A DNA stretch of 64,000 nucleotides from an uncultured Clostridia bacterium (lineage in GTDB: Bacteria; Bacillota; Clostridia; Christensenellales; Aristaeellaceae): positions 79,877 through 143,876 of the forward strand of contig CAKUFA010000002.1 of the NCBI GenBank assembly GCA_934647165.1, given 5' to 3'. Both the position numbers and the translations under genes were made by a program. The notes under the pieces were generated by a model, which saw only the letters and a list, made by a program, of their open reading frames with translations, did not search any database and was not told where the DNA came from. Shown one piece after another: positions 17,768 to 26,866 of this stretch (positions are counted from its first letter, which is position 1; every line of letters starts with the position of its first letter).

Positions 17768-17993
17768 GGCGCTTTCACGCTTCAGCATGTCGGCAAAGTG
17801 GCTTTGCCGAGTTTGCATTTTTCACTGTCAGCGGAGCTAACGGCCGTGAAAAATGGAAGGAGGGGTTTCGCCTTTGGCCGAAACCACCCCGCCCGACCGG
17901 CATAGCCGGTCGATACGAATCCAGTCAGAGGGGCATCATGCCCCTCCGACACCTTCTCATATGGTTTGTTGACAGTCCGGCGCTTTCACGCTT
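17768..17993. repeat. 15-bp direct repeats bracketing structured repeat copy 1
   Basis: GGCGCTTTCACGCTT occurs at 17768-17782 and again at 17979-17993, immediately outside the hairpin series and overlapping the uvrA stop codon. Outside these, GTTGGAAAAAGG (17758-17769) and CCTTTTTCCAAC (17996-18007) form a 12-bp inverted repeat. The direct repeat could be a target-site duplication; copy 2 has no matching one. Confidence 0.75.
17789..17977. repeat. structured intergenic repeat, copy 1 (five hairpins)
   Basis: About 189 bp made of consecutive hairpins: GGCAAAG/CTTTGCC; CATTTTTCAC/GTGAAAAATG enclosing a smaller stem; GGTTTCG/CGAAACC; GACCGGC-ATA-GCCGGTC; GAGGGGCAT-C-ATGCCCCTC. The same series, at high identity and in the same order and orientation, occurs at 58245-58441. 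It lies between the ends of the permease (+) and uvrA (-) genes and encodes no plausible protein. Whether it is a mobile remnant, a processed RNA or a transcription insulator cannot be decided from two copies. Confidence 0.85.
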
Positions 17994-20826
17994 ATCCTTT
18001 TTCCAACATTTTTTTGAGATATTCGCCTGTGAAAGATGCGCTGCACTGTGCCACTTCCTCGGGGGTGCCCGTGCACACAATCGTGCCGCCGCCGTCGCCG
18101 CCTTCAGGGCCAAGGTCAATCAGTTGATCGGCCACCTTGATGACATCCAGGTTATGCTCAATGACCAGCACGGAGTTACCTGCGTCCGTCAGGCGCTGAA
18201 GGACGCTGATAAGCCTGTCCACATCGGCCATGTGCAAGCCGGTGGTGGGTTCATCCAGCAGATAGATGGTTTTGCCGGTGGCACGGCGGCTGAGCTCTGT
18301 GGCGAGCTTCACGCGCTGAGCTTCGCCGCCAGAAAGGGTGGTGGACGGCTGCCCGAGCTTCATGTAACCAAGGCCAACGTCATAGAGCGTTTCCAGCTTG
18401 CGCAGAATGGGAGGATGATTTTCGAAGAAGGCCATGGCCTCCTCCACATTCATGTCCAGCACCTCATAGATATTCTTGCCGCGATAGGTCACTTCCAGTG
18501 TTTCACGGTTATAGCGTTTGCCCTTGCAGACCTCGCATGGCACATAGATATCAGGCAGGAAGTGCATTTCGATCTTCAGCAGACCATCGCCGCAGCAGGC
18601 TTCGCAGCGGCCGCCCTTCACGTTGAAGGAGAAGCGATTCTCTTTATAGCCCCGTGCCTTGGCTTCAGGACACATGGCAAAAATTTTGCGGATGAGGTCA
18701 AACAGGCCGGTATAAGTGGCCGGGTTGCTGCGCGGAGTGCGGCCGATAGGGCTCTGGTCGATCATGATGATTTTATCCAGTTGCTCCACGCCTTCCATAG
18801 CACGGAATTTGCCGGGGCGCGTCTTGGCACGGTTGAGCACCTTGGCCAGGTGCTTATAGAGAATCTCGTTGATAAGGCTGCTCTTGCCGGAGCCGCTTAC
18901 ACCGGTGATACAGCACAGCACACCCAGGGGAATTTTAACATCAATATTTTTGAGATTGTGCTCCTGCGCGCCAAGGATGGTGAGATAACCGGTGGGGGTG
19001 CGGCGCGATTGAGGAACGCTGATGTGCTTTTTGCCGGACAAGTATTGACCGGTCAGGCTTTCCGGGCAGGCCATGATATCCTGCACAGTGCCTTCCGCCA
19101 CAATGTTGCCGCCATGAATGCCTGCGCCGGGGCCGACGTCCACAATCCAGTCCGCAGCATACATGGTATCTTCATCGTGCTCCACCACAATGAGTGTGTT
19201 GCCCAGATCGCGCATTTTCTTCAGGGTGTTGATGAGCTTCTGATTATCCCGCTGATGCAGGCCGATGGAGGGCTCGTCCAGCACGTAGAGCACACCCATG
19301 AGAGCCGAACCGATCTGCGTAGCCAGGCGAATACGCTGCGCTTCGCCGCCGGAGAGGGAGCCTGCGGCACGCCCCAGCGTCAGATAGCCAAGGCCAACGT
19401 CGATCAGGAATCCAAGGCGAGCGTCAATCTCTTTGAGAATCTGCGAAGCAATCATCTGTTCTTTTTCTGTCAGCGTCAGGTGACGGAAAAAGTCCTGTGC
19501 CTGTGCGATGGGCAGGGTGGAAACCTCGGCCAGATTGCGGCCGTTCACGGTCACGGCAAGCGCTTCAGGCTTCAGGCGCTGGCCGTGGCAGGCAGGGCAC
19601 AGCTCCTCGGCCATGTATTCCTCATAGGCCTGCTTCATGCTGTCGGAGGAAGTTTCGTGATAGCGGCGTTCCATGGTGGGAATAACGCCCTCAAAAGGTG
19701 TGGCATATTCCGCTGTCCCGTGGGCGCCCTCGTAGTGGATGGTGATTTTTTCTTTGCCGGTGCCGTACAGGATGGCATTCCAGGCCTCGGGAGAGAAGTC
19801 CTTTACCGGCGTGTCCATGGTAAAACCGTATTTTTCACCCATGGCAGCGAGGTATTGGGCGGCGATGCCGTTGTCATCCCCCGTATTAAAGCCCATGGCG
19901 TTCAGAGCGCCCTGCCGCAGGCTTTTTTCTTTGTCCGGGAAAAGGATGTCCGGGCTGATTTTCATCAGCGTACCCAAACCGGAGCATTCGGGACACGCGC
20001 CAAAGGGACTATTGAAGGAGAACATTCGCGGAGCAAGCTCTTCGATAGAGATGCCGCAGTCCGGACAGGCATAGTTCATGGAAAACAGCAGCTCGCCCTT
20101 GTCAAACAGGTCGAAGATGACCAAACCGCCGGACTGGGCGGTGGCTGTTTCGATGGAGTCAGTCAGCCGCTGACGCATTTCTTTGCCGGGGCGGACAATC
20201 AACCGGTCCACCACCAGCTCAATGGAGTGCTTCTTCTTTTTGTCAAGGGGAGGGGTGTCATCCAATTCATAGAGCGTGCCGTCGATCCGCACACGAACAA
20301 AGCCGCTTTTTTGCGCGGTTTGCAGCACGTGGGCATGCTCACCCTTGCGCGCACGCACAACGGGAGCCAGCACTTGCAGGCGCGTTCCCTCAGGATATTG
20401 CAGCACAGCATCCACCATTTGATCCACTGTTTGCTGGCGAATTTCCTTGCCGCACACCGGGCAATGGGGGATGCCGATGCGCGCCCACAGGAGGCGCAGG
20501 TAGTCATGAATTTCCGTGACGGTGCCCACGGTGGAGCGGGGATTGCGGCTGGTGGTTTTTTGATCGATGGAGATAGCAGGGCTCAGTCCCTCAATGGCGT
20601 CCACATCCGGCTTTTCCATCTGCCCCAGGAATTGCCGGGCGTAGCTGGACAAGCTTTCCACATACCGCCGTTGCCCCTCGGCATAAATGGTGTCAAAGGC
20701 GAGACTGCTTTTGCCGGAGCCGGACAAGCCGGTGAACACTACCAGTTTGTTGCGCGGCACGGTCAGGCTTACGTTTTTCAGGTTATGCTCCCGCGCTCCA
20801 CGGATTATGAGCGAGTTGTTGGTCAT
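17992..20826 (-). CDS. uvrA: excinuclease ABC subunit A
   Basis: UvrA is the damage-recognising ATPase of nucleotide excision repair. The 944-residue protein has both ABC modules: the first Walker A TGLSGSGKSSLAFDTIY near residue 32, the second GVSGSGKSSLINE near 640, paired signature sequences (LSGGEAQRIRLATQ and LSGGEAQRVKLATEL), and zinc knuckles including CPVCGKE near 121 and the CEACCGDG/CEVCKGKRYN pair. Start and length are standard. It stands alone on the minus strand; no uvrB or uvrC is nearby. Its stop codon overlaps the right-hand direct repeat of the structured element. Confidence 0.97.
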   Translation of the reverse strand: MTNNSLIIRGAREHNLKNVSLTVPRNKLVVFTGLSGSGKSSLAFDTIYAEGQRRYVESLSSYARQFLGQMEKPDVDAIEGLSPAISIDQKTTSRNPRSTVGTVTEIHDYLRLLWARIGIPHCPVCGKEIRQQTVDQMVDAVLQYPEGTRLQVLAPVVRARKGEHAHVLQTAQKSGFVRVRIDGTLYELDDTPPLDKKKKHSIELVVDRLIVRPGKEMRQRLTDSIETATAQSGGLVIFDLFDKGELLFSMNYACPDCGISIEELAPRMFSFNSPFGACPECSGLGTLMKISPDILFPDKEKSLRQGALNAMGFNTGDDNGIAAQYLAAMGEKYGFTMDTPVKDFSPEAWNAILYGTGKEKITIHYEGAHGTAEYATPFEGVIPTMERRYHETSSDSMKQAYEEYMAEELCPACHGQRLKPEALAVTVNGRNLAEVSTLPIAQAQDFFRHLTLTEKEQMIASQILKEIDARLGFLIDVGLGYLTLGRAAGSLSGGEAQRIRLATQIGSALMGVLYVLDEPSIGLHQRDNQKLINTLKKMRDLGNTLIVVEHDEDTMYAADWIVDVGPGAGIHGGNIVAEGTVQDIMACPESLTGQYLSGKKHISVPQSRRTPTGYLTILGAQEHNLKNIDVKIPLGVLCCITGVSGSGKSSLINEILYKHLAKVLNRAKTRPGKFRAMEGVEQLDKIIMIDQSPIGRTPRSNPATYTGLFDLIRKIFAMCPEAKARGYKENRFSFNVKGGRCEACCGDGLLKIEMHFLPDIYVPCEVCKGKRYNRETLEVTYRGKNIYEVLDMNVEEAMAFFENHPPILRKLETLYDVGLGYMKLGQPSTTLSGGEAQRVKLATELSRRATGKTIYLLDEPTTGLHMADVDRLISVLQRLTDAGNSVLVIEHNLDVIKVADQLIDLGPEGGDGGGTIVCTGTPEEVAQCSASFTGEYLKKMLEKG

Positions 20827-20853
20827 ACATGCACCTCAGAAGAGAAAGATCAT

Positions 20854-20895
20854 TGTGCGGAAGGAACCTCTTCCGAAGAAAGTCCCTTCCGCACA
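20854..20895 (-). terminator. terminator after the DUF362 gene
   Basis: TGTGCGGAAGG pairs with CCTTCCGCACA in the 79-bp gap between the DUF362 stop and the uvrA start. The loop contains a further small stem. Confidence 0.75.
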
Positions 20896-20905
20896 TACGA
20901 ATTTC

Positions 20906-22012
20906 TTATTTCATCACAATCAGTTCATAGGCCCGCTGACCTAAGCCGATTTTTTCTCCGTGTTCCAGCTGTTCACGCCAGTTGGTGTCCGGGTAGCTGT
21001 TGTGGAAGTGATCCTCACAGATGTGCGGCATCTCGCTGAGACGGGAACCAGGAATGGGTTCTTGCTTCAGACAGGCGTCGGCACAGGCCTGATCCAGCGC
21101 AACCGGGTCGAAGCTGGCGAACATGCCGATATCCGGCAGGATGGGCAGATCGTTTTCACCATGGCAATCGCAGCAGGGGCTGATGTCCATCACCAGCGAA
21201 ATGTGGAAGTGCGGGCGGCCCTGCACCACAGCCAGGGCGTATTCCGTCATTTTACGGCAGAGGATATCGTTGCTCTCCCCCTCGCCTGCGCGGGTTGCAT
21301 CCTTGGGACACACGCCGATACAGCGGCCGCAGCCAACGCAGCGGCTATGGTCAATGGTGGCCTTGCGATTTTCGATGGTGATGGCGCTGTGGGCGCACAC
21401 TTTCTGGCAGCGGCCGCAGCCAACGCACAGCTCGTGATTGACGGTGGGCTTGCCGGCAGAATGCTGCTCCATTTTGCCTGCGCGGGAGCCGCAGCCCATG
21501 CCGATGTTCTTGATGGCGCCGCCAAAGCCCGTGCCTTCGTGCCCCTTAAAGTGCGTCAGGCTCACAAACACATCTGCATCCATAATGGCGCGGCCAATCT
21601 TTGCCTCGTGTATATAGTCGCCGTTAACGGGCACCAGGGTTTCATCCGTGCCCTTCAGGCCATCGGCAATCAGCACGTGGCAGCCGGTATTGTAGGGGTT
21701 AAAGCCGTTCTGATAAGCGGTTTCGATATGATCCAGCGCATTCTTGCGGCTGCCAACATACAGTGTGTTGCAGTCTGTGAGGAAAGGCCGGCCGCCCCGC
21801 GCTTTGATGAAATCCGCCACAACACGGGCATAGTTTGGCCGCAGGAAAGCCAGGTTACCCATTTCACCAAAGTGGATTTTGATGGCAGTGAATTTGCCGT
21901 CAAAGTCAATATCACCCATGCCGGCTTTTTCCATGAGCTTGTTCAGTTTTTCCAGCAGGGAGGTGGAATTGTGCGTTCTCAAATCTGTAAAGTATACCTT
22001 AGAAGCCGCCAT
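20906..22012 (-). CDS. DUF362 domain protein with two [4Fe-4S] clusters
   Basis: A 368-residue iron-sulfur protein of the DUF362 family. The N-terminal 190 residues form the DUF362 domain (AIKIHFGEMGNLAFLRP; SLTHFKGHEGTGFGGAIKN). Two ferredoxin motifs follow, CVGCGRCQKVC near residue 197 and CVGCGRCIGVCP near 225, then a C-terminal region with a Cys pair (CCDC). Such proteins are predicted redox or electron-transfer factors without an agreed function. The ATG has AGGAGG upstream. The gene appears monocistronic. Confidence 0.92.
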   Translation of the reverse strand: MAASKVYFTDLRTHNSTSLLEKLNKLMEKAGMGDIDFDGKFTAIKIHFGEMGNLAFLRPNYARVVADFIKARGGRPFLTDCNTLYVGSRKNALDHIETAYQNGFNPYNTGCHVLIADGLKGTDETLVPVNGDYIHEAKIGRAIMDADVFVSLTHFKGHEGTGFGGAIKNIGMGCGSRAGKMEQHSAGKPTVNHELCVGCGRCQKVCAHSAITIENRKATIDHSRCVGCGRCIGVCPKDATRAGEGESNDILCRKMTEYALAVVQGRPHFHISLVMDISPCCDCHGENDLPILPDIGMFASFDPVALDQACADACLKQEPIPGSRLSEMPHICEDHFHNSYPDTNWREQLEHGEKIGLGQRAYELIVMK

Positions 22013-22377
22013 ATAGCTTTAACCTCCTATTTTAATGTACTCTATCAGTGTAGCACAAATTTTTCGCAAGTGCAACGGGAACACGAACATAAGTTTTCAA
22101 AACGATGTGCAGGTTCGTCTCTTTTTGCAGATTGAATCTCGTTTGCCGCAGGCAAAAAGGCATGCGTTTTTTGATGAATTGCATTGTGCCGCGAAATGAA
22201 AAATCATTCCCTGCGCATGGCTTATCGAAAAACTGCTGGGCCGCAAAGGTGATTTCGCTGCTTTTTCATGGTTAATATGGTATAATATGCCTATCAATCA
22301 AGCGGAAATGGATAGGGTTGCCAGTGCATACTTGCCATGCGGCGATGAAATACCCATGAAAAGGAAGGAAGCTTTCC
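22013..22377. other. intergenic region before the phosphoglucomutase gene
   Basis: About 365 bp with no recognisable gene. TATAAT at 22281-22286 is a good -10 for rightward transcription but lacks a clear -35. A purine-rich AAAAGGAAGGAAG near 22358-22370 is a ribosome site without a start codon in the downstream frame. Confidence 0.5.
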
Positions 22378-23016
22378 GTACAATATGAAGGCATCGTTTT
22401 TGATTTGGATGGCGTGATTTGTTCCACCGATCATTATCACTATCTGGCATGGAAGGCGCTGGCGGATCGGCTGAGCATTCCTTTCAATGAAACGGATAAC
22501 AACCGGCTGCGCGGCGTGAGCCGTATGGAGAGCCTGAACATCATCCTGGGAAAAAGCGCCAGGTCTTACACGGAAGAAGAGAAGGCCGTCATGGCAACGG
22601 AGAAAAACAACACATACCGAGAGCTGCTGCACCAGATGAGCCCTGCCGATTTGTCTGACGAGGTGAAAGCGACCCTTGATGCATTGCGGGTCAGGGAATT
22701 GAAGCTGGCAATCGGTTCCTCCAGCAAAAACACGCCCTTCATTCTGGAATGTGTAGGACTCAAGGGCTATTTTGATGCCGTGGCGGATGGCAACTGCATC
22801 ACCCACTCCAAGCCTGATCCCGAGGTGTTTTTGAGGGCTGCCGAAATGATTGGCCTGCCGCCTGCCGTGTGCCTGGTGGTGGAAGATGCGCATGCAGGCG
22901 TGGAGGCGGCCGTGAACGGCGGCTTTGACTGCGCGGCGATTGGCGACGCAAAGGATGATCCTCGCGCCAACTATCATCTGGCTTCCTTTCGTGATTTGCT
23001 CAACGTTACGGAATGA
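22378..23016 (+). CDS. pgmB: beta-phosphoglucomutase (HAD superfamily), start codon abnormal
   Basis: The enzyme converts beta-glucose 1-phosphate to glucose 6-phosphate, working with GH65-type phosphorylases. The motif GIVFDLDGVICSTD carries the nucleophile Asp and general acid of HAD phosphatases; later motifs (IGSSSKNT, KPDPEVFL, VVEDAHAGVEAA) are intact. However, the frame has no ATG, GTG or TTG between the stop at 22357 and the nucleophile. The first usable start (TTG at 22405) would delete the catalytic Asp. GTA at 22378, correctly spaced from the purine-rich site, may be a mutated GTG. The gene is probably impaired, in line with the broken GH65 gene beside it. Confidence 0.75.
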   Translation, partial: VQYEGIVFDLDGVICSTDHYHYLAWKALADRLSIPFNETDNNRLRGVSRMESLNIILGKSARSYTEEEKAVMATEKNNTYRELLHQMSPADLSDEVKATLDALRVRELKLAIGSSSKNTPFILECVGLKGYFDAVADGNCITHSKPDPEVFLRAAEMIGLPPAVCLVVEDAHAGVEAAVNGGFDCAAIGDAKDDPRANYHLASFRDLLNVTE

Positions 23017-23021
23017 AATGA

Positions 23022-23082
23022 AAGACCCCGCTGCAACGCAGAAAAATGATCCTCTGCGCTTGGAGCGGGGTCTTAAAATTTT
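23022..23082. terminator. terminator between the phosphoglucomutase gene and the GH65 pseudogene
   Basis: AAGACCCCGCT pairs with AGCGGGGTCTT around an inner CGCAG/CTGCG stem; the right side runs into AAAATTTTT. It suits termination from either direction. Confidence 0.85.
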
Positions 23083-23094
23083 TCTCGAAAGGGT

Positions 23095-24326
23095 CATGGT
23101 GATGCTGTGCGCTTGCGTTTTCAATGCACTTTGATGGTGTGCGCTTTATCTTTGTGTATCCAGCAGCCAATCTCTTCCTTGCCAGTGCAGGTGGAGCTTC
23201 ACACGCTTCTACCCTTTGGGCAGCCTGGGCAAAAGCACAGGTTGGCCAACCTCAAAATGCAGGCCCAGGAAGCCATAAAGCAGCACCATGTAAGCGCCGC
23301 CTGCCGCTGCGGGATGGGTTCCGCCAATGTATACCAGCCCGGCCCATTGTTTGCCGCCGCCCTGAATGTCCGCCTCCGCAGACTTCAGGAAAAGCGGATA
23401 CGCCACGTCCGGGCGATTGATGGCACAGGCGCACAGGGAGTACATGCAGGCAGAAAGGCTGCTTCCGTGCTCGGTGCGCGTCTCATAATAACCATAGTTC
23501 GCAGCAATGACGGAAGCAGGATATTGCCCAGCATGTACAGGAGCGCCATTACGTCCGCCTGCTTGATAACTTGCGTCTGGGAGACTACGCCGTATGCGCC
23601 GCCCCAGTATTCCCGCGGATCAAGCAGCCTGCTGCGCACCTGTGGCACCGGAACGTCTTCCAGCTTGAAATAGCCGTCGAACTGTTCGATCACGCCCGTT
23701 TTCGGATTGGGCGTCTGGTGTTTCAAATGTTCAGCGGCGTCAAGGAATGCGTCAAGCTCCTGCACGGTTGTGTCCGGCAGATACAGACGGCATACCTCCA
23801 CCGCATAGCGAAGCGTCATGCGCGCCATTTCATTGGTGTAGGCGTTGTTGTTCACATGCTCATGATACTCGTCAGGCCCCATCACATCCAGCAGGTCATA
23901 GGTGCTGCTGAGAATGCGCTTCGACATCAGACTCATATAAAAGCGCGCACATTCCAACACCACCTGCGCGCCACCGCTACGCAGCAAGGAATCATCGCCT
24001 GTGTAGGCGGTATATTTCCGCAGCCCGTACACTACCGCGGCGGAAATGTGGATCTGTGTATCCCGGAAGAAAGTGCGCATGGGTCTGCCCGTAAACACAT
24101 CCGTGACGTTGTAATCCGTGCAGGCGTCTTTGCCGCCATCCACACTTTCCCAGGCCTAAAACGCACCGGCATAGCCATAGGATTTTGCCTTCTCCAGCGC
24201 CCCCGGCAGGGTTTCAATCCGGTATTCCAGGCAATGCTTTGCCACTTCCGGCATGCATGCCAGGTAAAAATCCAGCATGAACATTTCCGTATCCCAGAAG
24301 ATTGCGCCTTTGTACGTTTGCCCGGC
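23095..24326 (-). pseudogene. GH65 glycoside phosphorylase, C-terminal part only, disrupted
   Basis: On the minus strand the C-terminal half of a kojibiose/maltose-type GH65 phosphorylase can be read: YKGAIFWDTEMFMLDFYLA, then DVMGPDEYHEHVNNNAYTNE with the catalytic Glu, then GGKQWAGLVYIGGTHPAAAGG. It is broken by an in-frame TAG between GYAGAF and AWESVDGG (about 24154-24156), a frameshift near 23525, a second in-frame stop at 23209-23211 and another just beyond. The N-terminal half is missing; at about 24326 the reading switches to an unrelated beta-helix protein. It cannot make an active enzyme. An assembly chimera is possible for the junction but explains the stops less well. Confidence 0.85.
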
Positions 24327-24900
24327 CAGGCGGGAAGCAGGCACTTTGCCGTTCGTAGTGTTGAGCACGGTCAGGCCGTCGATTAGCACGTTGTCAATGG
24401 AGCCGAACTCGTCCTTGACGGCGGACCAGGCAGAGTTTTGGAGCGTCATTTCAATCAGCTCTTTGTTGCCATGGTCTCCCTGCATAAAGGCGTTTTCAAC
24501 CAGAATGTTGCGGTACACAATGTCGTGCACATAGGCGTCATCGCTGTTGTGGATGCTGATAACCGGCTTATGGAAGTTGTACAGCACGGTGATGTTCTCA
24601 AACAACACAGCGCTGATTTCGGGATCCAGCGTCAGCCCTTTATCGGTTTCATAACCAATTTCCATGGACTGTGCCAAATCGGTCCAAACCTGATGTTGCG
24701 GAAGGTGATGCCCTTGGTGGAGGCGGAATAGTTCTTAATCACAAGGCTGTCATCCCAAGTGCGGGCGAAGCTGTCCGTCACTACATGATCCGTGCAGGAT
24801 TGGAAAGTGAAGCCATCGCCGTTCTGCCGCCCGGAAATGACTTTGACATTGCTGATTTCCACATGCTTGGAGGCAAAGGAATAGCGCACACCTGTGGTGG
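24327..24900 (-). pseudogene. right-handed beta-helix glycosidase fragment, disrupted
   Basis: The minus strand encodes repeating beta-helix turns (HVEISNVKVISGRQNGDGFT, ILFENITV-like strands, NVLIDGLTVLN), as in polygalacturonase- or dextranase-like carbohydrate enzymes. A one-base frameshift near 24690 separates the N-terminal turns from the rest. Both ends are abrupt: downstream it runs into GH65 sequence inside a shared RLAG stretch, and upstream it stops at about 24900 where a plus-strand remnant begins. The specific enzyme cannot be named. Confidence 0.75.
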
Positions 24901-25468
24901 GATAACTTCGACAACCTGCGTGCTAAGAATGAGGATGGTGCGCTGAAGCTGGACTTCCGCCCTAAGGCTTACGATGCGGAAGATTACGCCTCCTGAGGAC
25001 GAGTACTATGAGCGTGCTGCGGACTGGATGGGCAACTGGGGCGAAGCCGTAGACATGTGGGCGCTGGATGGCATCTCCTACTGCAAGTATCTGACCATCC
25101 GCGTGAAAGGCGCTGAGGGCGGCGAAGAAAACAAGCTCATCATGGACTGGCATCCCGAAGACAGCAAGTTCTACGCGGCCCGCTTCAGCGATCTGGTGCT
25201 GGCGGACGGCAGCCATCCTGTAATTACCACCGAATGGCAGGATCGGAAGATTGACCTGGAAGCCTCCGGTTTCCCGGGTATGACCAACGCCATGCACATC
25301 CGCGCGTTTGCCAAGTGCGTCATCTGGCTGGATGAAATCACCTTCTTCGATGCGGTTGCACCCGTGGACAGCACCAGCAGCGAAACGATTCTGGCTGGCC
25401 TGACTGCGCCCGAAACCGGTAAGCCTGCCTCCCTGCCTATCAAGGACTATGTGGTGGAACTGCAATAA
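24901..25468 (+). pseudogene. C-terminal remnant of an unidentified, probably carbohydrate-active protein
   Basis: Reading begins without a start codon at the junction with the beta-helix fragment (DNFDNLRAKNEDGALKLDF). A one-base insertion near 24994 creates a TGA, after which the frame resumes with EDEYYERAADWMGNWGEAV and runs to a stop at 25466-25468. The segment looks like an all-beta accessory or binding domain, with several Trp and acidic positions. I do not recognise the family. An internal ATG at 24974 could in principle make a 164-residue protein, but it falls in the broken part and lacks a convincing ribosome site. Confidence 0.6.
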
Positions 25469-25620
25469 TATCTCAAACGTTTTCCCGGGAGGCAGCCGCG
25501 GCTGCCCCCCTTCCTTTTTTGTTTGCAGGGGTTGCATTCGCCTGCAAAAACATGTACGCTAATAAGCCAATGGCCGCACGAACCGGCCTGAGGCGGTAAA
25601 TAGGAAATGCGAGGAAGCCA

Positions 25621-26637
25621 ATGGTCACACTAAAGGACATTGCTGCTGAAGCAGGCGTCAGCAGCACCACGGTGTCCAATGTGGTGCGTAATCGAAAGAG
25701 CCGTGTTTCCGAAAAGCAGCTTGCAAAAATTTGGGAAATTATTGAACGGGAGCATTCTGTCCCCAGCATGTCGGCACGTTCGCTGGCGAAGGATCAGTCC
25801 AACATCATTGCCATGGTCACCTACATCACGCCGCGAACCACAGGCAGCACAGTGGACGACCCTTTCATGAGCGTTATTGCCGCAAGCATTGAGCAGCGAA
25901 CCCGCGAGGAAGGCTATTACCTGATGATTCGCTCCGCGGAAACGGTGGATGCTCTGGAATCCCTGATCCACAGCTGGCGGCTTGCCGGACTTATCATGAC
26001 GGGGCTGTATCAGGACTCCTTCTTTGAAGCGGCGGTGCATCTGGGGATTCCTTTCGTGCTCATTGACAGTTATGTCAATGATCCGGACGTATGCAGCGTA
26101 GGCTTGGAGGATGAGAAGGGCGGCTACATTGCCACCAAGCACCTGCTGGAGAACGGACACCGCACCATTGCGTTCGCATCTCCCACGGTGCAGCCCGGCG
26201 GCGTGCTGGATTTGCGACTGCAAGGCTATCGCCGGGCGCTGGCGGAATATGGGATTCCCTTTGACCCTTCGCTGGTTTTCATGCAGGAGATCTCCGTGCA
26301 GGAAGGCAAACGCCTTGGGCATCAGCTTAGCCAGCGGCCGGAAATCACAGGCATTTTCGCTTCGGCGGATATTCTGGCGGCGGGCATTATGTCCGGCCTG
26401 GATGAATGCGGATTGAGCGTCCCACGGGATAAATCCATTGTCGGCTTTGATGACCATTATCTTTCCCAACTGACGATTCCTGGATTGACGACGATCCATC
26501 AGGATTCCGAACAAAAGGGTATCCTTGCCACGGATATGATTCTTGCGCAGCTTCAAAACGAGCCCATCGCGGAAAAAAAGGTGATTCTGCCTGTGCGCCT
26601 GGTGGAAAGAAACAGCGTGCGGAGAATCAAATCATAA
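25621..26637 (+). CDS. LacI family transcriptional regulator
   Basis: The 338-residue regulator has an N-terminal LacI helix-turn-helix (VTLKDIAAEAGVSSTTVSNV), a hinge region and a periplasmic-binding-protein-like sensor domain with the typical end GLTTIHQDSEQKGILATDMI. Family length is normal and the frame is intact, unlike the genes just before it. It starts with ATG behind GCGAGGAAG. It may have controlled the decayed glucan locus at 22.3-25.5 kb. It is also a candidate for binding the inverted repeat at 32.2 kb; neither link is shown by the sequence. Confidence 0.94.
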   Translation: MVTLKDIAAEAGVSSTTVSNVVRNRKSRVSEKQLAKIWEIIEREHSVPSMSARSLAKDQSNIIAMVTYITPRTTGSTVDDPFMSVIAASIEQRTREEGYYLMIRSAETVDALESLIHSWRLAGLIMTGLYQDSFFEAAVHLGIPFVLIDSYVNDPDVCSVGLEDEKGGYIATKHLLENGHRTIAFASPTVQPGGVLDLRLQGYRRALAEYGIPFDPSLVFMQEISVQEGKRLGHQLSQRPEITGIFASADILAAGIMSGLDECGLSVPRDKSIVGFDDHYLSQLTIPGLTTIHQDSEQKGILATDMILAQLQNEPIAEKKVILPVRLVERNSVRRIKS

Positions 26638-26783
26638 CGATTGCGGCCGTGCATCGGCAATGCGCATGAAATGCAGAAGGCGAGTTTTATCCCATGGCGA
26701 GGGAAGCATAAGTTGCTTTTTGGCCAAAAGGCGGGAGCAAAACGGTACTGCTCTCGCGGCGCCGAAAGCTTTGCAATAAAATG

Positions 26784-26828
26784 AAGCGCCATTGCAGGAG
26801 GAAAGTCCTTTCCTGCAATGGCGCTTTT
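26784..26828. terminator. bidirectional terminator between convergent genes
   Basis: AAGCGCCATTGCAGGA pairs perfectly with TCCTGCAATGGCGCTT around a short purine/pyrimidine stem, with TTTT on the right. It ends the LacI gene (+) and the DUF2142 gene (-). The 140 bp to its left hold nothing recognisable. Confidence 0.85.
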
Positions 26829-26866
26829 GCGTCAATCAGGGAAAGCTGCCGCGCAAAGGCGACGCT

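Noticed and set aside
17880..17960. Possible tRNA or small known RNA in the structured repeat
   Set aside because: The stems do not fold into a cloverleaf and no T-loop or acceptor stem of correct length is present.
17734..21039. Open frame of 1101 codons on the plus strand across uvrA and the structured repeat
   Set aside because: It is antisense to uvrA, contains no domain, and crosses the repeat and a terminator.
22405..23016. Beta-phosphoglucomutase starting at TTG 22405
   Set aside because: This start removes the catalytic nucleophile aspartate and the conserved strand before it, so it cannot be the native start of an active enzyme.
24154..24156. In-frame TAG in the GH65 sequence as a recoded (pyrrolysine or suppressed) codon
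   Set aside because: The same gene also has a frameshift, further stops and a missing N-terminal half, so decay is the simpler explanation.
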